From Micromussa lordhowensis (taxonomy: Eukaryota; Cnidaria; Anthozoa; Scleractinia; Lobophylliidae): 64,000 nucleotides of DNA. Shown in pieces: positions 8,219 through 20,892 of the stretch (positions within the stretch are counted from its first letter, which is position 1; each line of letters opens with the position of its first letter). A program made the position numbers and the translations under genes. Under the pieces are notes generated by a model. It was not told where the DNA came from. It saw only the letters and a program-made list of their open reading frames with translations, and did not search any database. The stretch is taken from positions 99,047 through 163,046 of the forward strand of contig CAXHUQ010000848.1 of the NCBI GenBank assembly GCA_964020085.1. The letters run 5' to 3'.

Positions 8219-11200
8219 CGCAGCTCCGATACTTCGCATTTGGACCCGGACCGACCCCGGGAGTGCTTTGGTGGTATTAGTTTGCAAAGTTGCGACGCGC
8301 GCAAAGTTCGGCTAATTAGCAAACGGGCTGGTTAGCATAGTGCGAGATGTCGCGCAGCTCCGAAACTTTGCATGTGGACCCGGACCCACCCCAGGAGTGC
8401 TTTGGTGCCATTAGTTTGCCAAGTTGCGACACGCGTCAAGCTCGGCTAACGAGTCAGCCAGCCGGCCATGCCTGGGGATCTGCGGGCTGATTAGCATAGT
8501 GGGAGATTTCGCGCAGCTCCGATACTTCGCATTTGGACCCGGACCGACCCCGGGAGTGCTTTGGTGGTATTAGTTTGCAAAGTTGCGACGCGCGCAAAGT
8601 TCGGCTAATTAGCAAACGGGCTGGTTAGCATAGTGCGAGATGTCGCGCAGCTCCGAAACTTTGCATGTGGACCCGGACCCACCCCAGGAGTGCTTTGGTG
8701 CCATTAGTTTGCCAAGTTGCGACACGCGTCAAGCTCGGCTAACGAGTCAGCCAGCCGGCCACGCCTGGGGATCTGCGGGCTGATTAGCATAGTGGGAGAT
8801 TTCGCGCAGCTCCGATACTTCGCATTTGGACCCGGACCGACCCCGGGAGTGCTTTGGTGGTATTAGTTTGCAAAGTTGCGACGCGCGCAAAGTTCGGCTA
8901 ATTAGCAAACGGGCTGGTTAGCATAGTGCGAGATGTCGCGCAGCTCCGAAACTTTGCATGTGGACCCGGACCCACCCCAGGAGTGCTTTGGTGCCATTAG
9001 TTTGCCAAGTTGCGACACGCGTCAAGCTCGGCTAACGAGTCAGCCAGCCGGCCACGCCTGGGGATCTGCGGGCTGGTTAGCATAGTGGGAGATTTCGCGC
9101 AGCTCCGATACTTCGCATTTGGACCCGGACCGACCCCGGGAGTGCTTTGGTGGTATTAGTTTGCAAAGTTGCGACGCGCGCAAAGTTCGGCTAATTAGCA
9201 AACGGGCTGGTTAGCATAGTGCGAGATGTCGCGCAGCTCCGAAACTTTGCATGTGGACCCGGACCCACCCCAGGAGTGCTTTGGTGCCATTAGTTTGCCA
9301 AGTTGCGACACGCGTCAAGCTCGGCTAACGAGTCAGCCAGCCGGCCATGCCTGGGGATCTGCGGGCTGATTAGCATAGTGGGAGATTTCGCGCAGCTCCG
9401 ATACTTCGCATTTGGACCCGGACCGACCCCGGGAGTGCTTTGGTGGTATTAGTTTGCAAAGTTGCGACGCGCGCAAAGTTCGGCTAATTAGCAAACGGGC
9501 TGGTTAGCATAGTGCGAGATGTCGCGCAGCTCCGAAACTTTGCATGTGGACCCGGACCCACCCCAGGAGTGCTTTGGTGCCATTAGTTTGCCAAGTTGCG
9601 ACACGCGTCAAGCTCGGCTAACGAGTCAGCCAGCCGGCCACGCCTGGGGATCTGCGGGCTGGTTAGCATAGTGGGAGATTTCGCGCAGCTCCGATACTTC
9701 GCATTTGGACCCGGACCGACCCCGGGAGTGCTTTGGTGGTATTAGTTTGCAAAGTTGCGACGCGCGCAAAGTTCGGCTAATTAGCAAACGGGCTGGTTAG
9801 CATAGTGCGAGATGTCGCGCAGCTCCGAAACTTTGCATGTGGACCCGGACCCACCCCAGGAGTGCTTTGGTGCCATTAGTTTGCCAAGTTGCGACACGCG
9901 TCAAGCTCGGCTAACGAGTCAGCCAGCCGGCCACGCCTGGGGATCTGCGGGCTGATTAGCATAGTGGGAGATTTCGCGCAGCTCCGATACTTCGCATTTG
10001 GACCCGGACCGACCCCGGGAGTGCTTTGGTGGTATTAGTTTGCAAAGTTGCGACGCGCGCAAAGTTCGGCTAATTAGCAAACGGGCTGGTTAGCATAGTG
10101 CGAGATGTCGCGCAGCTCCGAAACTTTGCATGTGGACCCGGACCCACCCCAGGAGTGCTTTGGTGCCATTAGTTTGCCAAGTTGCGACACGCGTCAAGCT
10201 CGGCTAACGAGTCAGCCAGCCGGCCACGCCTGGGGATCTGCGGGCTGATTAGCATAGTGGGAGATTTCGCGCAGCTCCGATACTTCGCATTTGGACCCGG
10301 ACCGACCCCGGGAGTGCTTTGGTGGTATTAGTTTGCAAAGTTGCGACGCGCGCAAAGTTCGGCTAATTAGCAAACGGGCTGGTTAGCATAGTGCGAGATG
10401 TCGCGCAGCTCCGAAACTTTGCATGTGGACCCGGACCCACCCCAGGAGTGCTTTGGTGCCATTAGTTTGCCAAGTTGCGACACGCGTCAAGCTCGGCTAA
10501 CGAGTCAGCCAGCCGGCCACGCCTGGGGATCTGCGGGCTGATTAGCATAGTGGGAGATTTCGCGCAGCTCCGATACTTCGCATTTGGACCCGGACCGACC
10601 CCGGGAGTGCTTTGGTGGTATTAGTTTGCAAAGTTGCGACGCGCGCAAAGTTCGGCTAATTAGCAAACGGGCTGGTTAGCATAGTGCGAGATGTCGCGCA
10701 GCTCCGAAACTTTGCATGTGGACCCGGACCCACCCCAGGAGTGCTTTGGTGCCATTAGTTTGCCAAGTTGCGACACGCGTCAAGCTCGGCTAACGAGTCA
10801 GCCAGCCGGCCACGCCTGGGGATCTGCGGGCTGATTAGCATAGTGGGAGATTTCGCGCAGCTCCGATACTTCGCATTTGGACCCGGACCGACCCCGGGAG
10901 TGCTTTGGTGGTATTAGTTTGCAAAGTTGCGACGCGCGCAAAGTTCGGCTAATTAGCAAACGGGCTGGTTAGCATAGTGCGAGATGTCGCGCAGCTCCGA
11001 AACTTTGCATGTGGACCCGGACCCACCCCAGGAGTGCTTTGGTGCCATTAGTTTGCCAAGTTGCGACACGCGTCAAGCTCGGCTAACGAGTCAGCCAGCC
11101 GGCCACGCCTGGGGATCTGCGGGCTGATTAGCATAGTGGGAGATTTCGCGCAGCTCCGATACTTCGCATTTGGACCCGGACCGACCCCGGGAGTGCTTTG

Positions 11201-11821
11201 GTGGTATTAGTTTGCAAAGTTGCGACGCGCGCAAAGTTCGGCTAATTAGCAAACGGGCTGGTTAGCATAGTGCGAGATGTCGCGCAGCTCCGAAACTTTG
11301 CATGTGGACCCGGACCCACCCCAGGAGTGCTTTGGTGCCATTAGTTTGCCAAGTTGCGACACGCGTCAAGCTAGGCTAACGAGTCAGCCAGCCGGCCACG
11401 CCTGGGGATCTGCGGGCTGATTAGCATAGTGGGAGATTTCGCGCAGCTCCGATACTTCGCATTTGGACCCGGACCGACCCCGGGAGTGCTTTGGTGGTAT
11501 TAGTTTGCAAAGTTGCGACGCGCGCAAAGTTCGGCTAATTAGCAAACGGGCTGGTTAGCATAGTGCGAGATGTCGCGCAGCTCCGAAACTTTGCATGTGG
11601 ACCCGGACCCACCCCAGGAGTGCTTTGGTGCCATTAGTTTGCCAAGTTGCGACACGCGTCAAGCTCGGCTAACGAGTCAGCCAGCCGGCCACGCCTGGGG
11701 ATCTGCGGGCTGATTAGCATAGTGGGAGATTTCGCGCAGCTCCGATACTTCGCATTTGGACCCGGACCGACCCCGGGAGTGCTTTGGTGGTATTAGTTTG
11801 CAAAGTTGCGACGCGCGCAAA

Positions 11822-12278
11822 CTTCGGCTAATTAGCAAACGGGCTGGTTAGCATAGTGCGAGATGTCGCGCAGCTCCGAAACTTTGCATGTGGACCCGGA
11901 CCCACCCCAGGAGTGCTTTGGTGCCATTAGTTTGCCAAGTTGCGACACGCGTCAAGCTCGGCTAACGAGTCAGCCAGCCGGCCACGCCTGGGGATCTGCG
12001 GGCTGATTAGCATAGTGGGAGATTTCGCGCAGCTCCGATACTTCGCATTTGGACCCGGACCGACCCCGGGAGTGCTTTGGTGGTATTAGTTTGCAAAGTT
12101 GCGACGCGCGCAAAGTTCGGCTAATTAGCAAACGGGCTGGTTAGCATAGTGCGAGATGTCGCGCAGCTCCGAAACTTTGCATGTGGACCCGGACCCACCC
12201 CAGGAGTGCTTTGGTGCCATTAGTTTGCCAAGTTGCGACACGCGTCAAGCTCGGCTAACGAGTCAGCCAGCCGGCCAT
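11822..12278 (+). repeat. Second 9-unit block copy, left member
   Basis: Two rare changes, G to C at 11822 and C to T at 12278, recur at 14459 and 14781. The first offset is 2637 bp (9 units); the second is 2503 bp, which is 2637 minus the 134 bp missing from the mosaic monomer in the right member. Confidence 0.7.
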
Positions 12279-14458
12279 GCCTGGGGATCTGCGGGCTGAT
12301 TAGCATAGTGGGAGATTTCGCGCAGCTCCGATACTTCGCATTTGGACCCGGACCGACCCCGGGAGTGCTTTGGTGGTATTAGTTTGCAAAGTTGCGACGC
12401 GCGCAAAGTTCGGCTAATTAGCAAACGGGCTGGTTAGCATAGTGCGAGATGTCGCGCAGCTCCGAAACTTTGCATGTGGACCCGGACCCACCCCAGGAGT
12501 GCTTTGGTGCCATTAGTTTGCCAAGTTGCGACACGCGTCAAGCTCGGCTAACGAGTCAGCCAGCCGGCCACGCCTGGGGATCTGCGGGCTGATTAGCATA
12601 GTGGGAGATTTCGCGCAGCTCCGATACTTCGCATTTGGACCCGGACCGACCCCGGGAGTGCTTTGGTGGTATTAGTTTGCAAAGTTGCGACGCGCGCAAA
12701 GTTCGGCTAATTAGCAAACGGGCTGGTTAGCATAGTGCGAGATGTCGCGCAGCTCCGAAACTTTGCATGTGGACCCGGACCCACCCCAGGAGTGCTTTGG
12801 TGCCATTAGTTTGCCAAGTTGCGACACGCGTCAAGCTCGGCTGACGAGTCAGCCAGCCGGCCACGCCTGGGGATCTGCGGGCTGATTAGCATAGTGGGAG
12901 ATTTCGCGCAGCTCCGATACTTCGCATTTGGACCCGGACCGACCCCGGGAGTGCTTTGGTGGTATTAGTTTGCAAAGTTGCGACGCGCGCAAAGTTCGGC
13001 TAATTAGCAAACGGGCTGGTTAGCATAGTGCGAGATGTCGCGCAGCTCCGAAACTTTGCATGTGGACCCGGACCCACCCCAGGAGTGCTTTGGTGCCATT
13101 AGTTTGCCAAGTTGCGACACGCGTCAAGCTCGGCTAACGAGTCAGCCAGCCGGCCACGCCTGGGGATCTGCGGGCTGATTAGCATAGTGGGAGATTTCGC
13201 GCAGCTCCGATACTTCGCATTTGGACCCGGACCGACCCCGGGAGTGCTTTGGTGGTATTAGTTTGCAAAGCTGCGACGCGCGCAAAGTTCGGCTAATTAG
13301 CAAACGGGCTGGTTAGCATAGTGCGAGATGTCGCGCAGCTCCGAAACTTTGCATGTGGACCCGGACCCACCCCAGGAGTGCTTTGGTGCCATTAGTTTGC
13401 CAAGTTGCGACACGCGTCAAGCTCGGCTAACGAGTCAGCCAGCCGGCCACGCCTGGGGATCTGCGGGCTGATTAGCATAGTGGGAGATTTCGCGCAGCTC
13501 CGATACTTCGCATTTGGACCCGGACCGACCCCGGGAGTGCTTTGGTGGTATTAGTTTGCAAAGTTGCGACGCGCGCAAAGTTCGGCTAATTAGCAAACGG
13601 GCTGGTTAGCATAGTGCGAGATGTCGCGCAGCTCCGAAACTTTGCATGTGGACCCGGACCCACCCCAGGAGTGCTTTGGTGCCATTAGTTTGCCAAGTTG
13701 CGACACGCGTCAAGCTCGGCTAACGAGTCAGCCAGCCGGCCACGCCTGGGGATCTGCGGGCTGATTAGCATAGTGGGAGATTTCGCGCAGCTCCGATACT
13801 TCGCATTTGGACCCGGACCGACCCCGGGAGTGCTTTGGTGGTATTAGTTTGCAAAGTTGCGACGCGCGCAAAGTTCGGCTAATTAGCAAACGGGCTGGTT
13901 AGCATAGTGCGAGATGTCGCGCAGCTCCGAAACTTTGCATGTGGACCCGGACCCACCCCAGGAGTGCTTTGGTGCCATTAGTTTGCCAAGTTGCGACACG
14001 CGTCAAGCTCGGCTAACGAGTCAGCCAGCCGGCCACGCCTGGGGATCTGCGGGCTGATTAGCATAGTGGGAGATTTCGCGCAGCTCCGATACTTCGCATT
14101 TGGACCCGGACCGACCCCGGGAGTGCTTTGGTGGTATTAGTTTGCAAAGTTGCGACGCGCGCAAAGTTCGGCTAATTAGCAAACGGGCTGGTTAGCATAG
14201 TGCGAGATGTCGCGCAGCTCCGAAACTTTGCATGTGGACCCGGACCCACCCCAGGAGTGCTTTGGTGCCATTAGTTTGCCAAGTTGCGACACGCGTCAAG
14301 CTCGGCTAACGAGTCAGCCAGACGGCCACGCCTGGGGATCTGCGGGCTGATTAGCATAGTGGGAGATTTCGCGCAGCTCCGATACTTCGCATTTGGACCC
14401 GGACCGACCCCGGGAGTGCTTTGGTGGTATTAGTTTGCAAAGTTGCGACGCGCGCAAA

Positions 14459-14781
14459 CTTCGGCTAATTAGCAAACGGGCTGGTTAGCATAGTGCGAGA
14501 TGTCGCGCAGCTCCGAAACTTTGCATGTGGACCCGGACCCACCCCAGGAGTGCTTTGGTGCCATTAGTTTGCCAAGTTGCGACACGCGTCAAGCTCGGCT
14601 AACGAGTCAGCCAGCCGGCCACGCCTGGGGATCTGCGGGCTGGTTAGCATAGTGCGAGATGTCGCGCAGCTCCGATACTTCGCATTTGGACCCGGACCCA
14701 CCCCAGGAGTGCTTTGGTGCCATTAGTTTGCCAAGTTGCGACACGCGTCAAGCTCGGCTAACGAGTCAGCCAGCCGGCCAT
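14459..14781 (+). repeat. Second 9-unit block copy, right member, with a lost monomer
   Basis: It carries the same two changes as 11822-12278 but has lost 134 bp between them, exactly the length of one monomer A. The loss therefore followed or accompanied the block copying. Confidence 0.7.
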
Positions 14782-14787
14782 GCCTGG
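14629..14787 (+). repeat. Single 159-bp A/B mosaic monomer
   Basis: This is the only place where A and B do not alternate. The unit is 159 bp, the length of monomer B. It begins with B-type bases (GGCTGGTTAG, AGTGCGAG, GATGTCG), switches to A-type bases (CCGATACTTCGCATTTGG) and returns to B-type (ACCCACCCCAGG through the linker, with CCATGCC). Unequal exchange between out-of-register A and B monomers removes one 134-bp monomer and leaves such a hybrid. The switch points fall in identity blocks shared by A and B. The B-A-B pattern needs either two exchanges or an exchange plus conversion. Confidence 0.92.
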
Positions 14788-16716
14788 GGATCTGCGGGCT
14801 GATTAGCATAGTGGGAGATTTCGCGCAGCTCCGATACTTCGCATTTGGACCCGGACCGACCCCGGGAGTGCTTTGGTGGTATTAGTTTGCAAAGTTGCGA
14901 CGCGCGCAAAGTTCGGCTAATTAGCAAACGGGCTGGTTAGCATAGTGCGAGATGTCGCGCAGCTCCGAAACTTTGCATGTGGACCCGGACCCACCCCAGG
15001 AGTGCTTTGGTGCCATTAGTTTGCCAAGTTGCGACACGCGTCAAGCTCGGCTAACGAGTCAGCCAGCCGGCCACGCCTGGGGATCTGCGGGCTGATTAGC
15101 ATAGTGGGAGATTTCGCGCAGCTCCGATACTTCGCATTTGGACCCGGACCGACCCCGGGAGTGCTTTGGTGGTATTAGTTTCCAAAGCTGCGACGCGCGC
15201 AAAGTTCGGCTAATTAGCAAACGGGCTGGTTAGCATAGTGCGAGATGTCGCGCAGCTCCGAAACTTTGCATGTGGACCCGGACCCACCCCAGGAGTGCTT
15301 TGGTGCCATTAGTTTGCCAAGTTGCGACACGCGTCAAGCTCGGCTAACGAGTCAGCCAGCCGGCCACGCCTGGGGATCTGCGGGCTGATTAGCATAGTGG
15401 GAGATTTCGCGCAGCTCCGATACTTCGCATTTGGACCCGGACCGACCCCGGGAGTGCTTTGGTGGTATTAGTTTGCAAAGTTGCGACGCGCGCAAAGTTC
15501 GGCTAATTAGCAAACGGGCTGGTTAGCATAGTGCGAGATGTCGCGCAGCTCCGAAACTTTGCATGTGGACCCGGACCCACCCCAGGAGTGCTTTGGTGCC
15601 ATTAGTTTGCCAAGTTGCGACACGCGTCAAGCTCGGCTAACGAGTCAGCCAGCCGGCCACGCCTGGGGATCTGCGGGCTGATTAGCATAGTGGGAGATTT
15701 CGCGCAGCTCCGATACTTCGCATTTGGACCCGGACCGACCCCGGGAGTGCTTTGGTGGTATTAGTTTGCAAAGTTGCGACGCGCGCAAAGTTCGGCTAAT
15801 TAGCAAACGGGCTGGTTAGCATAGTGCGAGATGTCGCGCAGCTCCGAAACTTTGCATGTGGACCCGGACCCACCCCAGGAGTGCTTTGGTGCCATTAGTT
15901 TGCCAAGTTGCGACACGCGTCAAGCTCGGCTAACGAGTCAGCCAGCCGGCCACGCCTGGGGATCTGCGGGCTGATTAGCATAGTGGGAGATTTCGCGCAG
16001 CTCCGATACTTCGCATTTGGACCCGGACCGACCCCGGGAGTGCTTTGGTGGTATTAGTTTGCAAAGTTGCGACGCGCGCAAAGTTCGGCTAATTAGCAAA
16101 CGGGCTGGTTAGCATAGTGCGAGATGTCGCGCAGCTCCGAAACTTTGCATGTGGACCCGGACCCACCCCAGGAGTGCTTTGGTGCCATTAGTTTGCCAAG
16201 TTGCGACACGCGTCAAGCTCGGCTAACGAGTCAGCCAGCCGGCCACGCCTGGGGATCTGCGGGCTGATTAGCATAGTGGGAGATTTCGCGCAGCTCCGAT
16301 ACTTCGCATTTGGACCCGGACCGACCCCGGGAGTGCTTTGGTGGTATTAGTTTGCAAAGTTGCGACGCGCGCAAAGTTCGGCTAATTAGCAAACGGGCTG
16401 GTTAGCATAGTGCGAGATGTCGCGCAGCTCCGAAACTTTGCATGTGGACCCGGACCCACCCCAGGAGTGCTTTGGTGCCATTAGTTTGCCAAGTTGCGAC
16501 ACGCGTCAAGCTCGGCTAACGAGTCAGCCAGCCGGCCACGCCTGGGGATCTGCGGGCTGATTAGCATAGTGGGAGATTTCGCGCAGCTCCGATACTTCGC
16601 ATTTGGACCCGGACCGACCCCGGGAGTGCTTTGGTGGTATTAGTTTGCAAAGTTGCGACGCGCGCAAAGTTCGGCTAATTAGCAAACGGGCTGGTTAGCA
16701 TAGTGCGAGATGTCGC

Positions 16717-17916
16717 ACAGCTCCGAAACTTTGCATGTGGACCCGGACCCACCCCAGGAGTGCTTTGGTGCCATTAGTTTGCCAAGTTGCGACACGCGTC
16801 AAGCTCGGCTAACGAGTCAGCCAGCCGGCCATGCCTGGGGATCTGCGGGCTGATTAGCATAGTGGGAGATTTCGCGCAGCTCCGATACTTCGCATTTGGA
16901 CCCGGACCGACCCCGGGAGTGCTTTGGTGGTATTAGTTTGCAAAGTTGCGACGCGCGCAAAGTTCGGCTAATTAGCAAACGGGCTGGTTAGCATAGTGCG
17001 AGATGTCGCGCAGCTCCGAAACTTTGCATGTGGACCCGGACCCACCCCAGGAGTGCTTTGGTGCCATTAGTTTGCCAAGTTGCGACACGCGTCAAGCTCG
17101 GCTAACGAGTCAGCCAGCCGGCCACGCCTGGGGATCTGCGGGCTGATTAGCATAGTGGGAGATTTCGCGCAGCTCCGATACTTCGCATTTGGACCCGGAC
17201 CGACCCCGGGAGTGCTTTGGTGGTATTAGTTTGCAAAGTTGCGACGCGCGCAAAGTTCGGCTAATTAGCAAACGGGCTGGTTAGCATAGTGCGAGATGTC
17301 GCGCAGCTCCGAAACTTTGCATGTGGACCCGGACCCACCCCAGGAGTGCTTTGGTGCCATTAGTTTGCCAAGTTGCGACACGCGTCAAGCTCGGCTAACG
17401 AGTCAGCCAGCCGGCCACGCCTGGGGATCTGCGGGCTGATTAGCATAGTGGGAGATTTCGCGCAGCTCCGATACTTCGCATTTGGACCCGGACCGACCCC
17501 GGGAGTGCTTTGGTGGTATTAGTTTGCAAAGTTGCGACGCGCGCAAAGTTCGGCTAATTAGCAAACGGGCTGGTTAGCATAGTGCGAGATGTCGCGCAGC
17601 TCCGAAACTTTGCATGTGGACCCGGACCCACCCCAGGAGTGCTTTGGTGCCATTAGTTTGCCAAGTTGCGACACGCGTCAAGCTCGGCTAACGAGTCAGC
17701 CAGCCGGCCACGCCTGGGGATCTGCGGGCTGATTAGCATAGTGGGAGATTTCGCGCAGCTCCGATACTTCGCATTTGGACCCGGACCGACCCCGGGAGTG
17801 CTTTGGTGGTATTAGTTTGCAAAGCTGCGACGCGCGCAAAGTTCGGCTAATTAGCAAACGGGCTGGTTAGCATAGTGCGAGATGTCGCGCAGCTCCGAAA
17901 CTTTGCATGTGGACCT
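16717..17916 (+). repeat. 5-unit block copy, left member
   Basis: Changes at 16717 (G to A), 16832 (C to T), 17825 (T to C) and 17916 (C to T) recur exactly 1465 bp (5 x 293) downstream. The shared span covers 1.2 kb of the 1.465-kb step, so this looks like a direct tandem duplication of five dimers. Confidence 0.88.
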
Positions 17917-18181
17917 GGACCCACCCCAGGAGTGCTTTGGTGCCATTAGTTTGCCAAGTTGCGACACGCGTCAAGCTCGGCTAACGAGTCAGCCAGCCGG
18001 CCACGCCTGGGGATCTGCGGGCTGATTAGCATAGTGGGAGATTTCGCGCAGCTCCGATACTTCGCATTTGGACCCGGACCGACCCCGGGAGTGCTTTGGT
18101 GGTATTAGTTTGCAAAGTTGCGACGCGCGCAAAGTTCGGCTAATTAGCAAACGGGCTGGTTAGCATAGTGCGAGATGTCGC

Positions 18182-19381
18182 ACAGCTCCGAAACTTTGCA
18201 TGTGGACCCGGACCCACCCCAGGAGTGCTTTGGTGCCATTAGTTTGCCAAGTTGCGACACGCGTCAAGCTCGGCTAACGAGTCAGCCAGCCGGCCATGCC
18301 TGGGGATCTGCGGGCTGATTAGCATAGTGGGAGATTTCGCGCAGCTCCGATACTTCGCATTTGGACCCGGACCGACCCCGGGAGTGCTTTGGTGGTATTA
18401 GTTTGCAAAGTTGCGACGCGCGCAAAGTTCGGCTAATTAGCAAACGGGCTGGTTAGCATAGTGCGAGATGTCGCGCAGCTCCGAAACTTTGCATGTGGAC
18501 CCGGACCCACCCCAGGAGTGCTTTGGTGCCATTAGTTTGCCAAGTTGCGACACGCGTCAAGCTCGGCTAACGAGTCAGCCAGCCGGCCACGCCTGGGGAT
18601 CTGCGGGCTGATTAGCATAGTGGGAGATTTCGCGCAGCTCCGATACTTCGCATTTGGACCCGGACCGACCCCGGGAGTGCTTTGGTGGTATTAGTTTGCA
18701 AAGTTGCGACGCGCGCAAAGTTCGGCTAATTAGCAAACGGGCTGGTTAGCATAGTGCGAGATGTCGCGCAGCTCCGAAACTTTGCATGTGGACCCGGACC
18801 CACCCCAGGAGTGCTTTGGTGCCATTAGTTTGCCAAGTTGCGACACGCGTCAAGCTCGGCTAACGAGTCAGCCAGCCGGCCACGCCTGGGGATCTGCGGG
18901 CTGATTAGCATAGTGGGAGATTTCGCGCAGCTCCGATACTTCGCATTTGGACCCGGACCGACCCCGGGAGTGCTTTGGTGGTATTAGTTTGCAAAGTTGC
19001 GACGCGCGCAAAGTTCGGCTAATTAGCAAACGGGCTGGTTAGCATAGTGCGAGATGTCGCGCAGCTCCGAAACTTTGCATGTGGACCCGGACCCACCCCA
19101 GGAGTGCTTTGGTGCCATTAGTTTGCCAAGTTGCGACACGCGTCAAGCTCGGCTAACGAGTCAGCCAGCCGGCCACGCCTGGGGATCTGCGGGCTGATTA
19201 GCATAGTGGGAGATTTCGCGCAGCTCCGATACTTCGCATTTGGACCCGGACCGACCCCGGGAGTGCTTTGGTGGTATTAGTTTGCAAAGCTGCGACGCGC
19301 GCAAAGTTCGGCTAATTAGCAAACGGGCTGGTTAGCATAGTGCGAGATGTCGCGCAGCTCCGAAACTTTGCATGTGGACCT
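18182..19381 (+). repeat. 5-unit block copy, right member
   Basis: Changes at 18182, 18297, 19290 and 19381 match the left member in order and spacing. Just downstream begins the variant-rich stretch at 19700. Confidence 0.88.
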
Positions 19382-19699
19382 GGACCCACCCCAGGAGTGC
19401 TTTGGTGCCATTAGTTTGCCAAGTTGCGACACGCGTCAAGCTCGGCTAACGAGTCAGCCAGCCGGCCACGCCTGGGGATCTGCGGGCTGATTAGCATAGT
19501 GGGAGATTTCGCGCAGCTCCGATACTTCGCATTTGGACCCGGACCGACCCCGGGAGTGCTTTGGTGGTATTAGTTTGCAAAGTTGCGACGCGCGCAAAGT
19601 TCGGCTAATTAGCAAACGGGCTGGTTAGCATAGTGCGAGATGTCGCGCAGCTCCGAAACTTTGCATGTGGACCCGGACCCACCCCAGGAGTGCTTTGGT

Positions 19700-20892
19700 A
19701 ACATTAGTTTGCCAAGTTGCGACACGCGTCAAGCTCGGCCAACGAGTCAGCCAGCCGGCCATGCCTGGGGATCTGCGGGCTGATTAGCATAGTGGGAGAT
19801 TTCGCGCAGCTCCGATACTTCGCATTTGGACCCGGATCGACCCCGGGAGTGCTTTGGTGGTATTAGTTTGCAAAGTTGCGACGCGCGCAAAGTTCGGCTA
19901 ATTAGCAAACGGGCTGGTTAGCATAGTGCGAGATGTCGCGCAGCTCCGAAACTTTGAATGTGGACCCGGACCCACCCCAGGAGTGCTTTGGTGCCATTAG
20001 TTTGCCAAGTTGCGACACGCGTCAAGCTCGGCTAACGAGTCAGCCAGCCGGCCACGCCTGGGGATCTGCGGGCTGATTAGCATAGTGGGAGATTTTGCGC
20101 AGCTCCGATACTTCGCATTTGGACCCGGACCGACCCCGGGAGTGCTTTGGTGGTATTAGTTTGCAAAGTTGCGACGCGCGCAAAGTTCGGCTAATTAGCA
20201 AACGGGCTGGTTAGCATAGTGCGAGATGTCGCGCAGCTCCGAAACTTTGCATGTGGACCCGGACCCACCCCAGGAGTGCTTTGGTGCCATTAGTTTGCCA
20301 AGTTGCGACACGCGTCAAGCTCGGCTAACGAGTCAGCCAGCCGGCCACGCCTGGGGATCTGCGGGCTGATTAGCATAGTGGGAGATTTCGCGCAGCTCCG
20401 ATACTTCGCATTTGGACCCAGACCGACCCCGGGAGTGCTTTGGTGGTATTAGTTTGCAAAGTTGCGACGCGCGCAAAGTTCGGCTAATTAGCAAACGGGC
20501 TGGTTAGCATAGTGCGAGATGTCGCGCAGCTCCGAAACTTTGCATGTGGACCCGCACCCACTCCAGGAGTGCTTTGGTGCCATTAGTTTGCCAAGTTGCG
20601 ACACGCGTCAAGCTCGGCTAACGAGTCAGCCAGCCGGCCACGCCTGGGAATCTGCGGGCTGATTAGCATAGTGGGAGATTTCGTGCAGCTCCGATACTTC
20701 GCATTTGGACCCGGACCGACCCCGGGAGTGCTTTGGTGGTATTAGTTTGCAAAGTTGCGACGCGCGCAAAGTTCGGCTAATTAGCAAACGGGCTGGTTAG
20801 CATAGTGCGAGATGTCGCGCAGCTCCGAAACTTTGCATGTGGACCCGGACCCACCCCACGAGTGCTTTGGTGCCATTAGTTTGCCAAGTTGT
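19700..20892 (+). repeat. Locally divergent dimers
   Basis: About 14 changes fall in roughly four units: 19700-19701 (GC to AA), 19740, 19762, 19837, 19957, 20096 (makes TTTT), 20420, 20555, 20562, 20649, 20684, 20859 and 20892. Most are not seen elsewhere. Neighbouring units usually show none or one. This may be a patch that has escaped homogenisation or a region of lower assembly accuracy. Confidence 0.75.

Larger units (their letters stand above)
1..14628 (+). repeat. Left sub-array: 50 dimers, includes three of the four length changes
   Basis: This stretch has no gene and holds 50 tandem dimers. The first unit is 292 bp, a 1-bp deletion lies at 4969/4970 and a 20-bp deletion at 8199/8200; every other unit is 293 bp. 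Variants are denser here than in much of the right part, for example paired C-to-G changes in adjacent units at 3003 and 3296, and a unit with several changes near 2636-2650. At least three block copies are visible inside it. The stretch ends where the dimer rhythm is broken by a single mosaic monomer. Confidence 0.95.

Noticed and set aside
8074..8280. Sense open frame of 68 codons
   Set aside because: It is the usual short frame of monomer B extended by the 20-bp deletion at 8199/8200, which removes the TGA at the start of monomer A from the frame. It is an accident of the repeat.
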